From Flavobacterium sp. AG291 (GTDB taxonomy: Bacteria; Bacteroidota; Bacteroidia; Flavobacteriales; Flavobacteriaceae): a stretch of 64,000 bases of DNA. How positions within the stretch are numbered: the stretch's first letter is position 1; the number at the start of each line of letters is the position of its first letter. Below, piece by piece: positions 8,316-17,308 of the stretch. The DNA lies in contig NZ_QQAR01000002.1 in NCBI RefSeq assembly GCF_003350375.1, forward strand, positions 62,001 through 126,000. Direction: 5' to 3'. Under the pieces are notes generated by a model that saw only the letters and a list, made by a program, of their open reading frames with translations, was not told the DNA's origin and did no database searches. A program made the position numbers and the translations under genes.

Positions 8316-9533
8316 ATGAGATTACACAGAAATTTAGTTTTTACGGTTATCGATTCACTGGGCTTTATCTTTAACGATGGCGAATATGCTGATAAAGTTG
8401 TGGCCCGTGCGCTAAAAAAAGATAAACGTTGGGGCAGCGCCGACAGAAAGTTCGTTGCCGAAACTATATATGAGATCGTGAGATGGAAAAGACTTTACAT
8501 GGAAATTGCTGAAGTAAAGGATCCGTTAGATCGTGATAAATTATGGAGGATTTTTGCCGTTTGGGCGGTACTAAGAGGTATCACCCTGCCGGACTGGAAA
8601 TATTTCGAGGAAACTCCTGTGCGTCGTATCAAAGGCCGTTATGATGAGCTTTCTAAGATAAGGAAATTCAGGGAGTCTATTCCTGACTGGATGGACGAAC
8701 TTGGTGTAAAAGAACTTGGCGAAAAGAAATGGGAAACTGAGCTTGCAGCACAAAATGAACAGGCTAAAGTAATACTTCGGGTAAACACACTTAAAACTAC
8801 CAGAGAGAAGCTTAGAGCTATCCTGATGGATTTAAACATTGATACTATAATTGAAAAGGATTATCCTGATGCACTTATCCTTAAAGAAAGAGCAAATGTA
8901 TTCCTTACCGATGCTTTTAAAGAAGGATTGTTTGAAGTTCAGGATGCATCGTCGCAGCTTGTAGCCCGTTTTCTTGAAGTAGAACCTGGTATGCGTGTAG
9001 TTGACACCTGTGCCGGTGCAGGAGGTAAAACATTACACATGGCTTCGTTAATGCAGAATAAAGGTCAGCTTATTGCAATGGATCTTTACGAAAGTAAACT
9101 GAAGCAACTTAAGCTTCGCGCAAAAAGAAATAGTGCCTTCAATATTGAATACCGTATTATTGACAGCACAAAGGTTATTAAGAAACTTCATGAAAAAGCT
9201 GACCGTGTACTTATCGATGCCCCATGTAGCGGATTAGGAGTACTTAAGCGTAACCCTGACAGTAAATGGAAACTTCAGCCTGAGTTTGTAGACAATATCA
9301 GAAAAGTACAGGCAGAAGTGCTTGAAAGCTATTCTAAAATTGTAAAACCGGGAGGGAAAATGGTATACGCTACATGTTCGGTACTACCTTCAGAAAATCA
9401 GGAACAGGTTGAAAAATTCCTTAAAACTGAAATCGGAAAAGAATTTACCTTTATAAAAGACCAGAAAGTATTAGCATCAGAAAGCGGATTTGACGGTTTT
9501 TATATGGCACTGCTTGAAAGAAAGAATAAATAA
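8316..9533 (+). CDS. RsmB/NOP2-type RNA (cytosine-5) methyltransferase
   Basis: 405 aa from the ATG at 8316. An upstream in-frame TTG at 8286 would add ten residues, but a -7 promoter element lies between. An N-terminal NusB-like helical region (about 1-140) precedes the Rossmann methyltransferase. The latter has DTCAGAGGKTLHMASL (SAM site), DAPCSGLGVLKRNPDSKW (motif IV with Cys) and YATCSVLPSENQEQVE (motif VI with the catalytic Cys). The family methylates 16S rRNA C967 in E. coli; the exact site here is not certain. A strong terminator follows at once. Confidence 0.88.
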   Translation: MRLHRNLVFTVIDSLGFIFNDGEYADKVVARALKKDKRWGSADRKFVAETIYEIVRWKRLYMEIAEVKDPLDRDKLWRIFAVWAVLRGITLPDWKYFEETPVRRIKGRYDELSKIRKFRESIPDWMDELGVKELGEKKWETELAAQNEQAKVILRVNTLKTTREKLRAILMDLNIDTIIEKDYPDALILKERANVFLTDAFKEGLFEVQDASSQLVARFLEVEPGMRVVDTCAGAGGKTLHMASLMQNKGQLIAMDLYESKLKQLKLRAKRNSAFNIEYRIIDSTKVIKKLHEKADRVLIDAPCSGLGVLKRNPDSKWKLQPEFVDNIRKVQAEVLESYSKIVKPGGKMVYATCSVLPSENQEQVEKFLKTEIGKEFTFIKDQKVLASESGFDGFYMALLERKNK

Positions 9534-9538
9534 TATCT

Positions 9539-9562
9539 AACCTCCCAATCGGGAGGTTTTTT
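9539..9562 (+). terminator. Terminator of the RsmB-like gene
   Basis: AACCTCCC pairs with GGGAGGTT around a 4-base loop (AATC), followed by TTTTATTTT. The stem starts five bases after the stop codon. Confidence 0.9.
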
Positions 9563-9579
9563 ATTTTCTAACTTTGGGT

Positions 9580-10167
9580 ATGGAAAATACGATAAAACCA
9601 GTCAGTTTTTTTGATAGCATTGCACCTTTTGTAAAGCTTAACCCTATAAGCAGGCAAATAGTATTGTCTAATATGACCAAGCTTTCGCTGCCAAAAGGCC
9701 ATGTACTGGTTCCTTTTAATGGAATATGCAAAAGTGTATATTATCTTGAAAAAGGCCTGACCCGAACCTTTTACCTAAAAGACAGCAAAGAAGTTACTGA
9801 AAGATTCTGTGCTGAGAATTCATTTACCTGTTCCATGGCAGCATACCTGACTAATACACCTGATGGAAGACAGATTGAATTGTTAGAGCCTTCAATCATC
9901 TGGACTATGCCTTACGAAACACTGGAAAAACTTTATGACGAGCACCACGAGATAGAACGCCTCGGCAGGTATATCATCACAAAAGATGTTGTTGAGCTTC
10001 AAAACCGGCTTAGTAATCTGCAATTTAAATCAGCTGAAGAGCGCTATAATTCTCTTTTAGAAACCACCCCTTCCCTATTTCAGCGTGTACCGCTTGGAAT
10101 TATTTCTTCTTACCTGGGTATTACCCAGGAAACTTTAAGCAGAATCCGGGCCAAAGTGACTTTTTGA
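9580..10167 (+). CDS. Crp/Fnr-family transcriptional regulator
   Basis: 195 aa from the ATG at 9580; an in-frame TTG two codons upstream lies inside a TAnnTTTG sequence. The N-terminal cyclic-nucleotide-binding-like beta-barrel contains LPKGHVLVPFNGICKSVYYL. The C-terminal helix-turn-helix ends IISSYLGITQETLSRIRAKV. No cysteine cluster for an iron-sulfur sensor is seen. It is 61 bases upstream of a thioesterase-like gene that it may control. Confidence 0.87.
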   Translation: MENTIKPVSFFDSIAPFVKLNPISRQIVLSNMTKLSLPKGHVLVPFNGICKSVYYLEKGLTRTFYLKDSKEVTERFCAENSFTCSMAAYLTNTPDGRQIELLEPSIIWTMPYETLEKLYDEHHEIERLGRYIITKDVVELQNRLSNLQFKSAEERYNSLLETTPSLFQRVPLGIISSYLGITQETLSRIRAKVTF

Positions 10168-10228
10168 TATTTGTCAAAGGAAAAGATTAGGCAACAATCC
10201 AAATTTGTGGTATTAAAAACAACTGCAA

Positions 10229-10696
10229 ATGGAACCAAAAACGTTTTACAAAATTCGCTTTACCGACTGTGATTCTTTCAAACACCTACATAATTCGGGC
10301 TATATAGATTATATGCTCAATGCTCGTGAAGATCATCTCAAAGATTTTCATGATATAAGTATGACAATGCTTTATGAAAAAGGCTGTGGCTGGATGGTCA
10401 ATAAACATGAGATAGTATACCTTGCTCCTGCCCTGTATAATGAAAACGTTTGTATTAAGTCCTTACTTTTAAAACTTTCTGACGATACTTTACTTGTAGA
10501 AATGTCTATGTGGAACGAGCAGGAAACACAACTTAAAGCATTATTATGGACAAAATTCATTCATATAAATATGCAGACAGGTAAGCGTGATAAACATCCC
10601 GATTGGTTTATTCAGCTTGCTAAACCCATTGAAAACACAACATTGCAGGAAGTCAATTCGCTTAACGAAAAGCTTGCGATGCTTATAAGGAGATAG
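10229..10696 (+). CDS. Acyl-CoA thioesterase-like hot-dog protein
   Basis: 155 aa with the 4HBT/YbgC-type N-terminus (IRFTDCDSFKHLHNSGYIDY), in which TDCD replaces the usual T-D-x-D catalytic motif, followed by the N-x-x-Y helix start. It probably hydrolyses acyl thioesters; chain specificity is unknown. It follows the Crp/Fnr gene on the same strand. Confidence 0.82.
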   Translation: MEPKTFYKIRFTDCDSFKHLHNSGYIDYMLNAREDHLKDFHDISMTMLYEKGCGWMVNKHEIVYLAPALYNENVCIKSLLLKLSDDTLLVEMSMWNEQETQLKALLWTKFIHINMQTGKRDKHPDWFIQLAKPIENTTLQEVNSLNEKLAMLIRR

Positions 10697-10809
10697 TGTT
10701 AGTCTCCTCTATTTTAAATCGTGACTCCCGGGAAATCGGAAGTTTTATTTATAATAATTTCCTTTTGCATTATTATTGTCCTCCAATGAAAGAATTGAAG
10801 TTTATACTT

Positions 10810-10826
10810 GTCGATAATTAATCGAC
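10810..10826. promoter_or_regulatory. Small inverted repeat upstream of sdaA
   Basis: GTCGAT and ATCGAC flank AATTA, about 140 bases upstream of the sdaA start. It could be an operator half-site pair. The rest of 10697-10968 is AT-rich and shows no other structure or gene. Confidence 0.25.
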
Positions 10827-10968
10827 TAATATAACATCTTCAAACCTCTTTGTTATTTCCATTTTATTAAATAAACAATTTTATTGCTACATCGTTGTAG
10901 TTTTGACAATTTATATACCTTTACAGGCTGCAAATAAACTATCTTTACAAGAATTGCTATAAACTGCT

Positions 10969-12396
10969 ATGAACGAATGTATTTCCGTTTTTGATATGCT
11001 CAAAATTGGTGTGGGACCATCCAGTTCTCATACCCTTGGACCTTGGCGTGGTGCCGAACGCTTTTTGAAAGAACTTCGCGAAGAAGGTATTTTTGATTCG
11101 GTAAACCGTGTTAAGGTTGACCTTTATGGTTCTTTGTCCCTTACAGGGAAAGGCCACGCAACTGACCTTGCTGTTATGCTTGGCCTTAGCGGTGCTGATC
11201 CTGAATATGTGCCTATTGATAGTATTTCATCTATCATAGATACGATAAGTGTATCATACCAGCTTAATCTGGGTGGGGAAAGAACAATTCCTTTCTTTAT
11301 AAATACAGATATCGTTTTCAATAAAAACTTCCTACCTTTCCATGCTAATGGTTTTATGTTTACTGCATATACCGAAGATGGACAGGAATATGAATCTACC
11401 TTCTATTCTATTGGCGGTGGTTTTGTGGTTAAGGAAGAACGTACAAACGCAAAAGAAAACGCTATTATAAAATGTGCCTTCCCTTTCCCTATTGATAAGG
11501 CTGATGAACTTTTGGCTTATACCAGGACTGAAAACAAAAGTATTTCAGAAATTGTGTATGAGAATGAAAAATCCATACGTACTGAAGAAGAGATTCATCA
11601 TGAATTGATGCGTGTGTGGAATACCATGCTTGAGTGTATGTATACAGGATGCCACACTGGCGGTATATTGCCGGGTGGATTGAATGTACGCCGCAGGGCT
11701 TTTGATATGCACCAAAACCTTATTGGCGAACTGCCATACAACTCGCCGCAGGAATGGTTACAGGTAATTCGTAAAACGGAGGTTAAATTCCGCCAGATAT
11801 TAAAATGGGTAAGCTGTTTTGCACTTGCGGTAAACGAAGTAAACGCTGCACTTGGTCGTGTTGTAACGGCTCCTACAAATGGTAGTTCTGGTGTAATACC
11901 GGCTGTGTTGATGTATTATATGGTAATTGAAAACCATGATGCAGACGAAAGCCACATCAAACAATTCCTTATGGTAGCAGGAGAAGTTGGAAGTATCTTT
12001 AAAAAAGGAGCTACTATTTCTGCTGCAATGGGAGGATGCCAGGCAGAAATTGGCGTATCATCTGCAATGGCTGCAGCAGCACTTTGTGAAGTTATGGGAG
12101 GTACTCCAGAACAGTGTCTTATGGCTGCTGAAATAGCCATGGAGCATCATTTAGGTATGACGTGCGATCCTATTGGCGGACTGGTACAGATACCATGTAT
12201 TGAGCGTAACACTATGGGTGCAATTAAAGCCATAAATGCTGCCGAGCTTGCCCTTGAAACCGATCCTAAAAATGCTAAAGTACCATTGGATAAGGTTGTA
12301 AATACTATGTGGCAAACGGCCCAGGATATGAATAATAAATACAAAGAAACATCAGAAGGTGGTCTTGCTGTAACTGTCAACAATGCAGATTGTTAA
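10969..12396 (+). CDS. sdaA: L-serine ammonia-lyase (serine dehydratase), iron-sulfur type
   Basis: 475 aa, the single-chain form. It converts L-serine to pyruvate and ammonia with a [4Fe-4S] cluster. The N-terminal beta domain starts FDMLKIGVGPSSSHTLGPW. The alpha domain contains GCHTGGILPGGLNVRRRA, APTNGSSGVIPAVLMYY, CEVMGGTPEQC and GMTCDPIGGLVQIPCIERN, which together supply the cluster cysteines. Length and motifs fit the family fully. It ends at a bidirectional terminator shared with the convergent NTF2-like gene. Confidence 0.95.
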   Translation: MNECISVFDMLKIGVGPSSSHTLGPWRGAERFLKELREEGIFDSVNRVKVDLYGSLSLTGKGHATDLAVMLGLSGADPEYVPIDSISSIIDTISVSYQLNLGGERTIPFFINTDIVFNKNFLPFHANGFMFTAYTEDGQEYESTFYSIGGGFVVKEERTNAKENAIIKCAFPFPIDKADELLAYTRTENKSISEIVYENEKSIRTEEEIHHELMRVWNTMLECMYTGCHTGGILPGGLNVRRRAFDMHQNLIGELPYNSPQEWLQVIRKTEVKFRQILKWVSCFALAVNEVNAALGRVVTAPTNGSSGVIPAVLMYYMVIENHDADESHIKQFLMVAGEVGSIFKKGATISAAMGGCQAEIGVSSAMAAAALCEVMGGTPEQCLMAAEIAMEHHLGMTCDPIGGLVQIPCIERNTMGAIKAINAAELALETDPKNAKVPLDKVVNTMWQTAQDMNNKYKETSEGGLAVTVNNADC

Positions 12397-12417
12397 CTTT
12401 TATTATTTAAAGTATAA

Positions 12418-12443
12418 AAATAGCCGCATAATAGCGGCTATTT
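12418..12443. terminator. Bidirectional terminator between sdaA and the NTF2-like gene
   Basis: AAATAGCCGC (12418-12427) pairs with GCGGCTATTT (12434-12443) around ATAATA. T-runs are on both sides, and it lies exactly between two convergent stop codons (12396 and 12444). Confidence 0.9.
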
Positions 12444-12872
12444 TTATTTTCTCCTTGTATCAATTATATAAATGATCTTCCATGTTTCACCATCTTTAAA
12501 GAGCTGAAATGAATTCACGCCTTTATGACTTAGTTTTCCATTTATATAAAATTCATAGGGTGTCCAAACATGAGCCATCGCTCCGTCAACTTGTATTTTA
12601 TAATCCAGCAGCCTCTCCTCTATTTTCATTGTTTTCGGTATTGAAGCAATCGATTTATAAAACTCATCTATGGGTTCGTTGTGAAGTTTTATCATTCCAT
12701 TTTTCTCTGAAACAGACTGAAGGATTAAATCCTTACATACTGATTTAATTTTTAGTGTATCAGCGGTATGCAGTCCTTCAAAAAAAGCAGCTATGCTTTT
12801 CTTAATTTCAGCTTCCTGAGCAACAGTTATTTGAACACAAAACAGCAACAGGATAACAATTATTTTCTTCAT
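12444..12872 (-). CDS. Exported NTF2-like (SnoaL/lumazine-binding type) protein
   Basis: 142 aa. Signal peptide IIVILLLFCVQITVAQ, then a cone-shaped NTF2-like fold pattern: an early helix (KKSIAAFFEGLHTADTLKIK) and late strands (AHVWTPYEFYINGKLSHKG, then SFQLFKDGETWKIIYI). Such proteins bind small ligands or are structural; no catalytic residues can be assigned. Confidence 0.78.
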   Translation of the reverse strand: MKKIIVILLLFCVQITVAQEAEIKKSIAAFFEGLHTADTLKIKSVCKDLILQSVSEKNGMIKLHNEPIDEFYKSIASIPKTMKIEERLLDYKIQVDGAMAHVWTPYEFYINGKLSHKGVNSFQLFKDGETWKIIYIIDTRRK

Positions 12873-12995
12873 GATTCAAATGATTTTATTATTAGTAGCA
12901 CGAATCTCATTTTGTTACAATAGGCTAATAAAATTAGAAGTTTCGGGGTATTGTTGGTTCAATTCATTAATTTTACATTTCTAAAAACAAAAACT

Positions 12996-13814
12996 ATGTC
13001 TGTTGCTAAAAAAGATTATAAAAGAATCACTACAAGATCACTGATTGAAATGAAGGCTAATGGAGAGAAAATCTCTATGCTTACTGCTTATGACTTCACT
13101 ATGGCCCGCATTGTTGATGCTGCCGGTGTTGATGTTATTCTTGTGGGTGATTCAGCATCAAACGTGATGGCCGGCCATGAAACAACATTGCCAATTACTC
13201 TGGATCAGATGATTTATCATGCCTCTTCAGTTGTGCGTGCAGCAAACAGAGCGCTTGTAGTAGTAGATCTACCCTTTGGAAGCTATCAGTCAGATCCTAA
13301 AGAAGCATTAAGATCATCTATTCGTATAATGAAAGAAAGCGGAGGACATGCTGTAAAACTTGAAGGCGGGAGTGAAATTAAAGATTCTATTAAAAAAATA
13401 CTTAACGCTGGTATCCCTGTAATGGGACACCTGGGACTTACTCCTCAATCTATCTATAAATTCGGAACATATACTGTTCGTGCTAAAGAAGATGCAGAAG
13501 CTGAAAAACTGATTGAGGATGCTAAAATGCTGGAACGAATTGGATGTTTTGCTGTTGTTCTTGAAAAAATACCTGCACAATTAGCTCAGAAAGTAGCGGA
13601 AAGTATTTCTATACCTGTTATTGGTATTGGTGCCGGAGGAGGTGTTGATGGCCAGGTATTGGTTATTCATGATATGCTTGGAATGAATAATGAATTTAGC
13701 CCTCGTTTCCTTAGAAGATATATGAACCTTTATGAGGATATGACCAAAGCTATATCTCAATATTCAGACGACGTAAAATCGAAAGATTTCCCTAATGCGA
13801 ATGAATCGTATTAA
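12996..13814 (+). CDS. panB: 3-methyl-2-oxobutanoate hydroxymethyltransferase
   Basis: 272 aa from the ATG at 12996; the frame is open from a TTG at 12951, but the family begins near [10 protein letters not shown]. The enzyme makes ketopantoate from 2-oxoisovalerate and methylenetetrahydrofolate, the first step of pantothenate synthesis. Motifs are [38 protein letters not shown] and [15 protein letters not shown]. Length is close to E. coli PanB. It is followed 3 bases later by the RluA-type gene. Confidence 0.96.
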   Translation: MSVAKKDYKRITTRSLIEMKANGEKISMLTAYDFTMARIVDAAGVDVILVGDSASNVMAGHETTLPITLDQMIYHASSVVRAANRALVVVDLPFGSYQSDPKEALRSSIRIMKESGGHAVKLEGGSEIKDSIKKILNAGIPVMGHLGLTPQSIYKFGTYTVRAKEDAEAEKLIEDAKMLERIGCFAVVLEKIPAQLAQKVAESISIPVIGIGAGGGVDGQVLVIHDMLGMNNEFSPRFLRRYMNLYEDMTKAISQYSDDVKSKDFPNANESY

Positions 13815-13816
13815 TA

Positions 13817-14506
13817 ATGAAAATCGTTTCAGATAAAACCAACCTTCAGGTTCTTTATGAAGACAACCACATTATTGTGGTTAATAAACGTGTGGGTGAT
13901 ATTGTACAGGGAGATAAAACCGGTGACAAGCCGCTTAGTGAGGTGGTAAAAGAATATATTAAGGACAAGTATAACAAACCAGGAGAGGTGTTTTTAGGTG
14001 TTGTACACCGATTGGACAGGCCTACTACCGGTATTGTTTTGTTTGCCCGTACTTCAAAGGCTTTGACACGCTTAAATGAATTATTCAAAAACCGTGAAAC
14101 CAAGAAGACCTATTGGGCGGTAGTTAAAAACAAGCCATCCCAAAGATCGGCTACACTGGTTCACTACCTTAAGCGTAACGAAAAGTCCAATACTTCTAAA
14201 GCTCACACTAAAGAAGTACCTGATAGCAAACAGGCCAGTTTAGATTATACTATAATAAAAGAGCTAAATAATTATACAGCTCTGGAAATTAATCTGCATA
14301 CAGGAAGGCACCATCAGATACGTTCACAACTGTCAGCTATTGGCTCTCCTATCAAAGGAGATCTAAAATATGGTTTTGACAGAAGTAACCCAGATGGAGG
14401 GATACATCTTCACGCCCGGAAATTGAAATTTATCCATCCTGTTTCTAAAGAAAACATTGAAATAACAGCTCCGGTCCCCGATGATGTTATCTGGAAAGCA
14501 ATTTAA
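13817..14506 (+). CDS. RluA-family RNA pseudouridine synthase
   Basis: 229 aa. The catalytic motif is VVHRLDRPTTGIVLFARTSK, with Asp in HRLD. YTALEINLHTGRHHQIRSQL and SPIKGDLKYGF follow. There is no N-terminal S4 domain, so it is the short form. It is in an operon with panB (2 bases between stop and start). The modified RNA site cannot be told. Confidence 0.92.
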   Translation: MKIVSDKTNLQVLYEDNHIIVVNKRVGDIVQGDKTGDKPLSEVVKEYIKDKYNKPGEVFLGVVHRLDRPTTGIVLFARTSKALTRLNELFKNRETKKTYWAVVKNKPSQRSATLVHYLKRNEKSNTSKAHTKEVPDSKQASLDYTIIKELNNYTALEINLHTGRHHQIRSQLSAIGSPIKGDLKYGFDRSNPDGGIHLHARKLKFIHPVSKENIEITAPVPDDVIWKAI

Positions 14507-14540
14507 AGTTATCATTTCAACGATAATTAATATATGAATA

Positions 14541-14570
14541 AAATACCCAAATCTGGGTATTTTTTTTTGG
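14541..14570 (+). terminator. Terminator of the panB operon
   Basis: AAATACCC (14541-14548) and GGGTATTT (14555-14562) flank AAATCT, followed by a T-run. Confidence 0.9.
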
Positions 14571-14689
14571 TTAATATTTTTTAATATTTGTATGCATTTT
14601 AACACTATGCCACAACGAGAACAAATTTTTAACTTTTGTTATGTAGCCATTTTAAAGATATAATACAAACAAATAATCAATCACCCTCT

Positions 14690-16063
14690 ATGAAAAGACC
14701 ATTACTATTTATTTTTACTCTCTTAAGTACAGGACTTTATGCCCAGGAACATTTTTCGGGTATTAATACTTCCAGAAGGACTGGTATTATTAACGCAGTG
14801 GTCAATCCGGCTGAACTGACTAATCTAAAAAATGATCATGAGGTTAACGTATTGAATTTAAGCGTCAATGTTTCTAATAATAAGGTTAAAATGAGTGATC
14901 TCTTCGATAGCGATACTGATTTTGAAGAATTAATTTTTTCAGGCAGTGAGCCTGTAAATATGAGTACCGATGTCGAAATACTTGGGCCTGCTTATGCATT
15001 TAAACACGAAAAATGGGCTTTTGCGGTCACTACTGCTGCTAAAATAAAAGCTAATATTATTGATGTTAGCCCGGAATTAGGTCGAGCATTAACAACCGAC
15101 CCTACTATTACCGACGCTGTAGATATTATCAATACAAACTATAACCAACGTGTTTCCGGTACTGCATGGGGAGAAATTGGTTTTTCTGTAGCAAGGGATA
15201 TTTACGAAACTGAAGAACACAAAATTTCCGGAGGTGTAACTTTTAAACTGTTATTCCCTGGATCGTATGCAAATATGTCTGCTGATCAATTTAAAGGTAG
15301 AGTTACAATCGGTACTGATGTAGTTAATCATCCTGAAAATGTTGGTGATATGGTATTAAAAGATGGTGAAGCAAACCTAAACTTTGCTTATTCCGGTTCA
15401 TTAGCAAATGGTTTTAATGATATGAGTAATTTTACTGATTTCTTTGCAGGAGGCCTGAATGGTTTTGCTGCAGATCTGGGTTTCAATTACCGTTGGAAAG
15501 ATGTTAACTCTGATGATAATGGCTATAAACTTAATGCAGGTGTATCGGTTAGAAACCTTGGTAAAATGACATTTAAAGATGATAATAATGTTTCAAACAA
15601 TTATACATTAGCAATGCAACCTGGTGATGAGTTAAACCTTAGCCAGTTTGAAGATGTAGAAACCATTGAAGAAGTTGAAGATCTTTTACTTCAAAGCGGT
15701 TTAGTTACTCTTGATGAAACAAACAGGGATTTCAAAGTAAAATTACCATCAGTATTATCAGTATACGGAGATGTAAAAGTTTACAACCAATGGTATGTTA
15801 CTGGTTTCCTTCAGCAAAAGCTGAATAAAGCGAATAATAATGCTCAGATTGCGGTCCAGAATGTTTTTACAGTAACCCCGAGATATTCTACAGAAAAATT
15901 TGAAGCATATGTTCCATTCTCAACTAATGAGATATCTGGTTTCACAACAGGTGTAGGATTCCGCGTAGGTGGATTTTATATGGGATCAGGTTCAGCAATT
16001 ACTGCTTTAATAAGTGATTCAAAACAAGTTGATGCTTATCTTGGATTCCGTTTCGGATTCTAA
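14690..16063 (+). CDS. DUF5723-like outer-membrane beta-barrel protein
   Basis: 457 aa from the ATG at 14690, which gives a clean signal peptide (LLFIFTLLSTGLYAQ); the open frame reaches further up to 14636 but that segment is not signal-like. The mature protein alternates hydrophobic and polar residues with many aromatic-rich strands (WAFAVTTAAKIKANI, AGVSVRNLGKMTF) and ends VDAYLGFRFGF, with a terminal Phe typical of outer-membrane barrels. The N-terminal SGINTSRRTGIINAVVNPAE fits a DUF5723-like family. Role unknown. Confidence 0.75.
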   Translation: MKRPLLFIFTLLSTGLYAQEHFSGINTSRRTGIINAVVNPAELTNLKNDHEVNVLNLSVNVSNNKVKMSDLFDSDTDFEELIFSGSEPVNMSTDVEILGPAYAFKHEKWAFAVTTAAKIKANIIDVSPELGRALTTDPTITDAVDIINTNYNQRVSGTAWGEIGFSVARDIYETEEHKISGGVTFKLLFPGSYANMSADQFKGRVTIGTDVVNHPENVGDMVLKDGEANLNFAYSGSLANGFNDMSNFTDFFAGGLNGFAADLGFNYRWKDVNSDDNGYKLNAGVSVRNLGKMTFKDDNNVSNNYTLAMQPGDELNLSQFEDVETIEEVEDLLLQSGLVTLDETNRDFKVKLPSVLSVYGDVKVYNQWYVTGFLQQKLNKANNNAQIAVQNVFTVTPRYSTEKFEAYVPFSTNEISGFTTGVGFRVGGFYMGSGSAITALISDSKQVDAYLGFRFGF

Positions 16064-16082
16064 AATTGAATAATTTTATTTT

Positions 16083-16114
16083 AAAGCCGTATCCCAAACA
16101 GATACGGCTTTTTA
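16083..16114 (+). terminator. Terminator of the DUF5723-like gene
   Basis: AAAGCCGTATC (16083-16093) pairs with GATACGGCTTT (16101-16111), then a T-rich run. Confidence 0.9.
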
Positions 16115-16189
16115 TTTTACTAATTCTTTGTAAAAGAATATTATGAATGAAATTTATTAAGTAACTTCATTAAATAAAATCATCGTTAT

Positions 16190-17047
16190 ATGAAATGGTC
16201 AGGAAGAAGACAAAGTGATAATATGGAAGACCGCCGTGGTATTTCCGGAGGTAAATTAGTTGCCGGTGGTGGTGTAATTGGTGTTATTATATTGCTGATC
16301 AACATGTTTATGGGTGGCGATAATTCAGCTATACTGAATGATATAAACAACCAGATACAGCAACAAAATGCAGCTTCCGGTGAACCCGTAGAGCTTAGTG
16401 CCCATGACAAGGAAATGGGAGAATTTGTTGCTACTGTGTTGGCAGATACTGAAGATGTTTGGGGTAAAATTTTTGCTGAAAACGGCATGACTTACGAAGA
16501 ACCAAAACTTGTACTTTTCCGTGATGCTGTTCAGACCGCCTGTGGAGGAGCATCTTCCGCCTCAGGTCCGTTTTATTGTCCTTCAGATCGTAAGGTATAT
16601 ATGGACTTAGCATTTTTTGATGAATTACAAAGTCGTTTTGGTGCTAAAGGTGGAGATTTTGCTATTGCATACGTTATTGCGCATGAAATTGGTCACCACG
16701 TTCAGACGCTATTGGGAACGTCTTCTAAAATGAGACAGCTTCAGACAGAAACTGATGAAGCCGGTGCTAACAAACTATCAGTAAAACTAGAACTGCAAGC
16801 TGATTTTTATGCAGGTATATGGGCGCATTATGACCAAAAAATGCATGATATCCTTGAAGAAGGTGATATAGAAGAAGCTTTAAGTGCTGCAAACGCCGTA
16901 GGTGATGATGCGATTCAGAAACGTATGCAGGGGCATGTAGTCCCCGACTCTTTTACGCATGGTAGTTCGGAACAAAGAATGTATTGGTTTAAAAAAGGAT
17001 TTGAAACCGGAGATATAAATCAGGGAGAATTTTCAACTATAAAATAA
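16190..17047 (+). CDS. YpfJ-type neutral zinc metallopeptidase
   Basis: 285 aa. A cytoplasmic basic start is followed by a transmembrane segment at about residues 25-42 (GGGVIGVIILLINMFMGG). The peptidase part has ACGGASSASGPFYCPSDRKV and the zinc motif AHEIGHHVQTLLG (HExxH), then LELQADFYAGIWAHYD with the third ligand. Family members are DUF2342/YpfJ-like. Physiological substrates are unknown. Confidence 0.88.
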   Translation: MKWSGRRQSDNMEDRRGISGGKLVAGGGVIGVIILLINMFMGGDNSAILNDINNQIQQQNAASGEPVELSAHDKEMGEFVATVLADTEDVWGKIFAENGMTYEEPKLVLFRDAVQTACGGASSASGPFYCPSDRKVYMDLAFFDELQSRFGAKGGDFAIAYVIAHEIGHHVQTLLGTSSKMRQLQTETDEAGANKLSVKLELQADFYAGIWAHYDQKMHDILEEGDIEEALSAANAVGDDAIQKRMQGHVVPDSFTHGSSEQRMYWFKKGFETGDINQGEFSTIK

Positions 17048-17075
17048 AAAAGAACAATATTAATTGTTCTTTTTT
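17046..17075. terminator. Bidirectional terminator (perfect 13-bp stem)
   Basis: Arms 17046-17058 and 17063-17075 are exact complements with a 4-base loop. It follows the metallopeptidase stop and contains the TAA stop and last codons of the convergent small gene, so it serves both genes. Confidence 0.9.
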
Positions 17076-17287
17076 GCATTCATTATCTGCCACTGGTCAT
17101 TTAAGTACTTTACCTTATTTACTTCTTTAGTAATAGATTCCAGTTCATCTTCGTAATCGGGATCTTCCATTCCTGCAGCATCAAGGTCGGCTGCTCTTTC
17201 CAGTAAATTTTCCATCACCGGCTTTAATTTCTCCTGAACTATATTGGGCATCCCATTAAAAAGTTCTTCTAATTGCTGTTTTATCAT
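17060..17287 (-). CDS. Small acidic hypothetical protein
   Basis: 75 aa from the ATG at 17287; a GTG at 17293 is an alternative start two codons earlier. It is mostly helical and acidic (QQLEELFNGMPNIVQEKLKP, MEDPDYEDELESI). I do not recognise the family. It is 16-22 bases downstream of the YifB/ComM-type gene on the same strand and is probably co-transcribed. Confidence 0.7.
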   Translation of the reverse strand: MIKQQLEELFNGMPNIVQEKLKPVMENLLERAADLDAAGMEDPDYEDELESITKEVNKVKYLNDQWQIMNAKKNN

Positions 17288-17308
17288 AATCACTTCGGGT
17301 TTTTATTA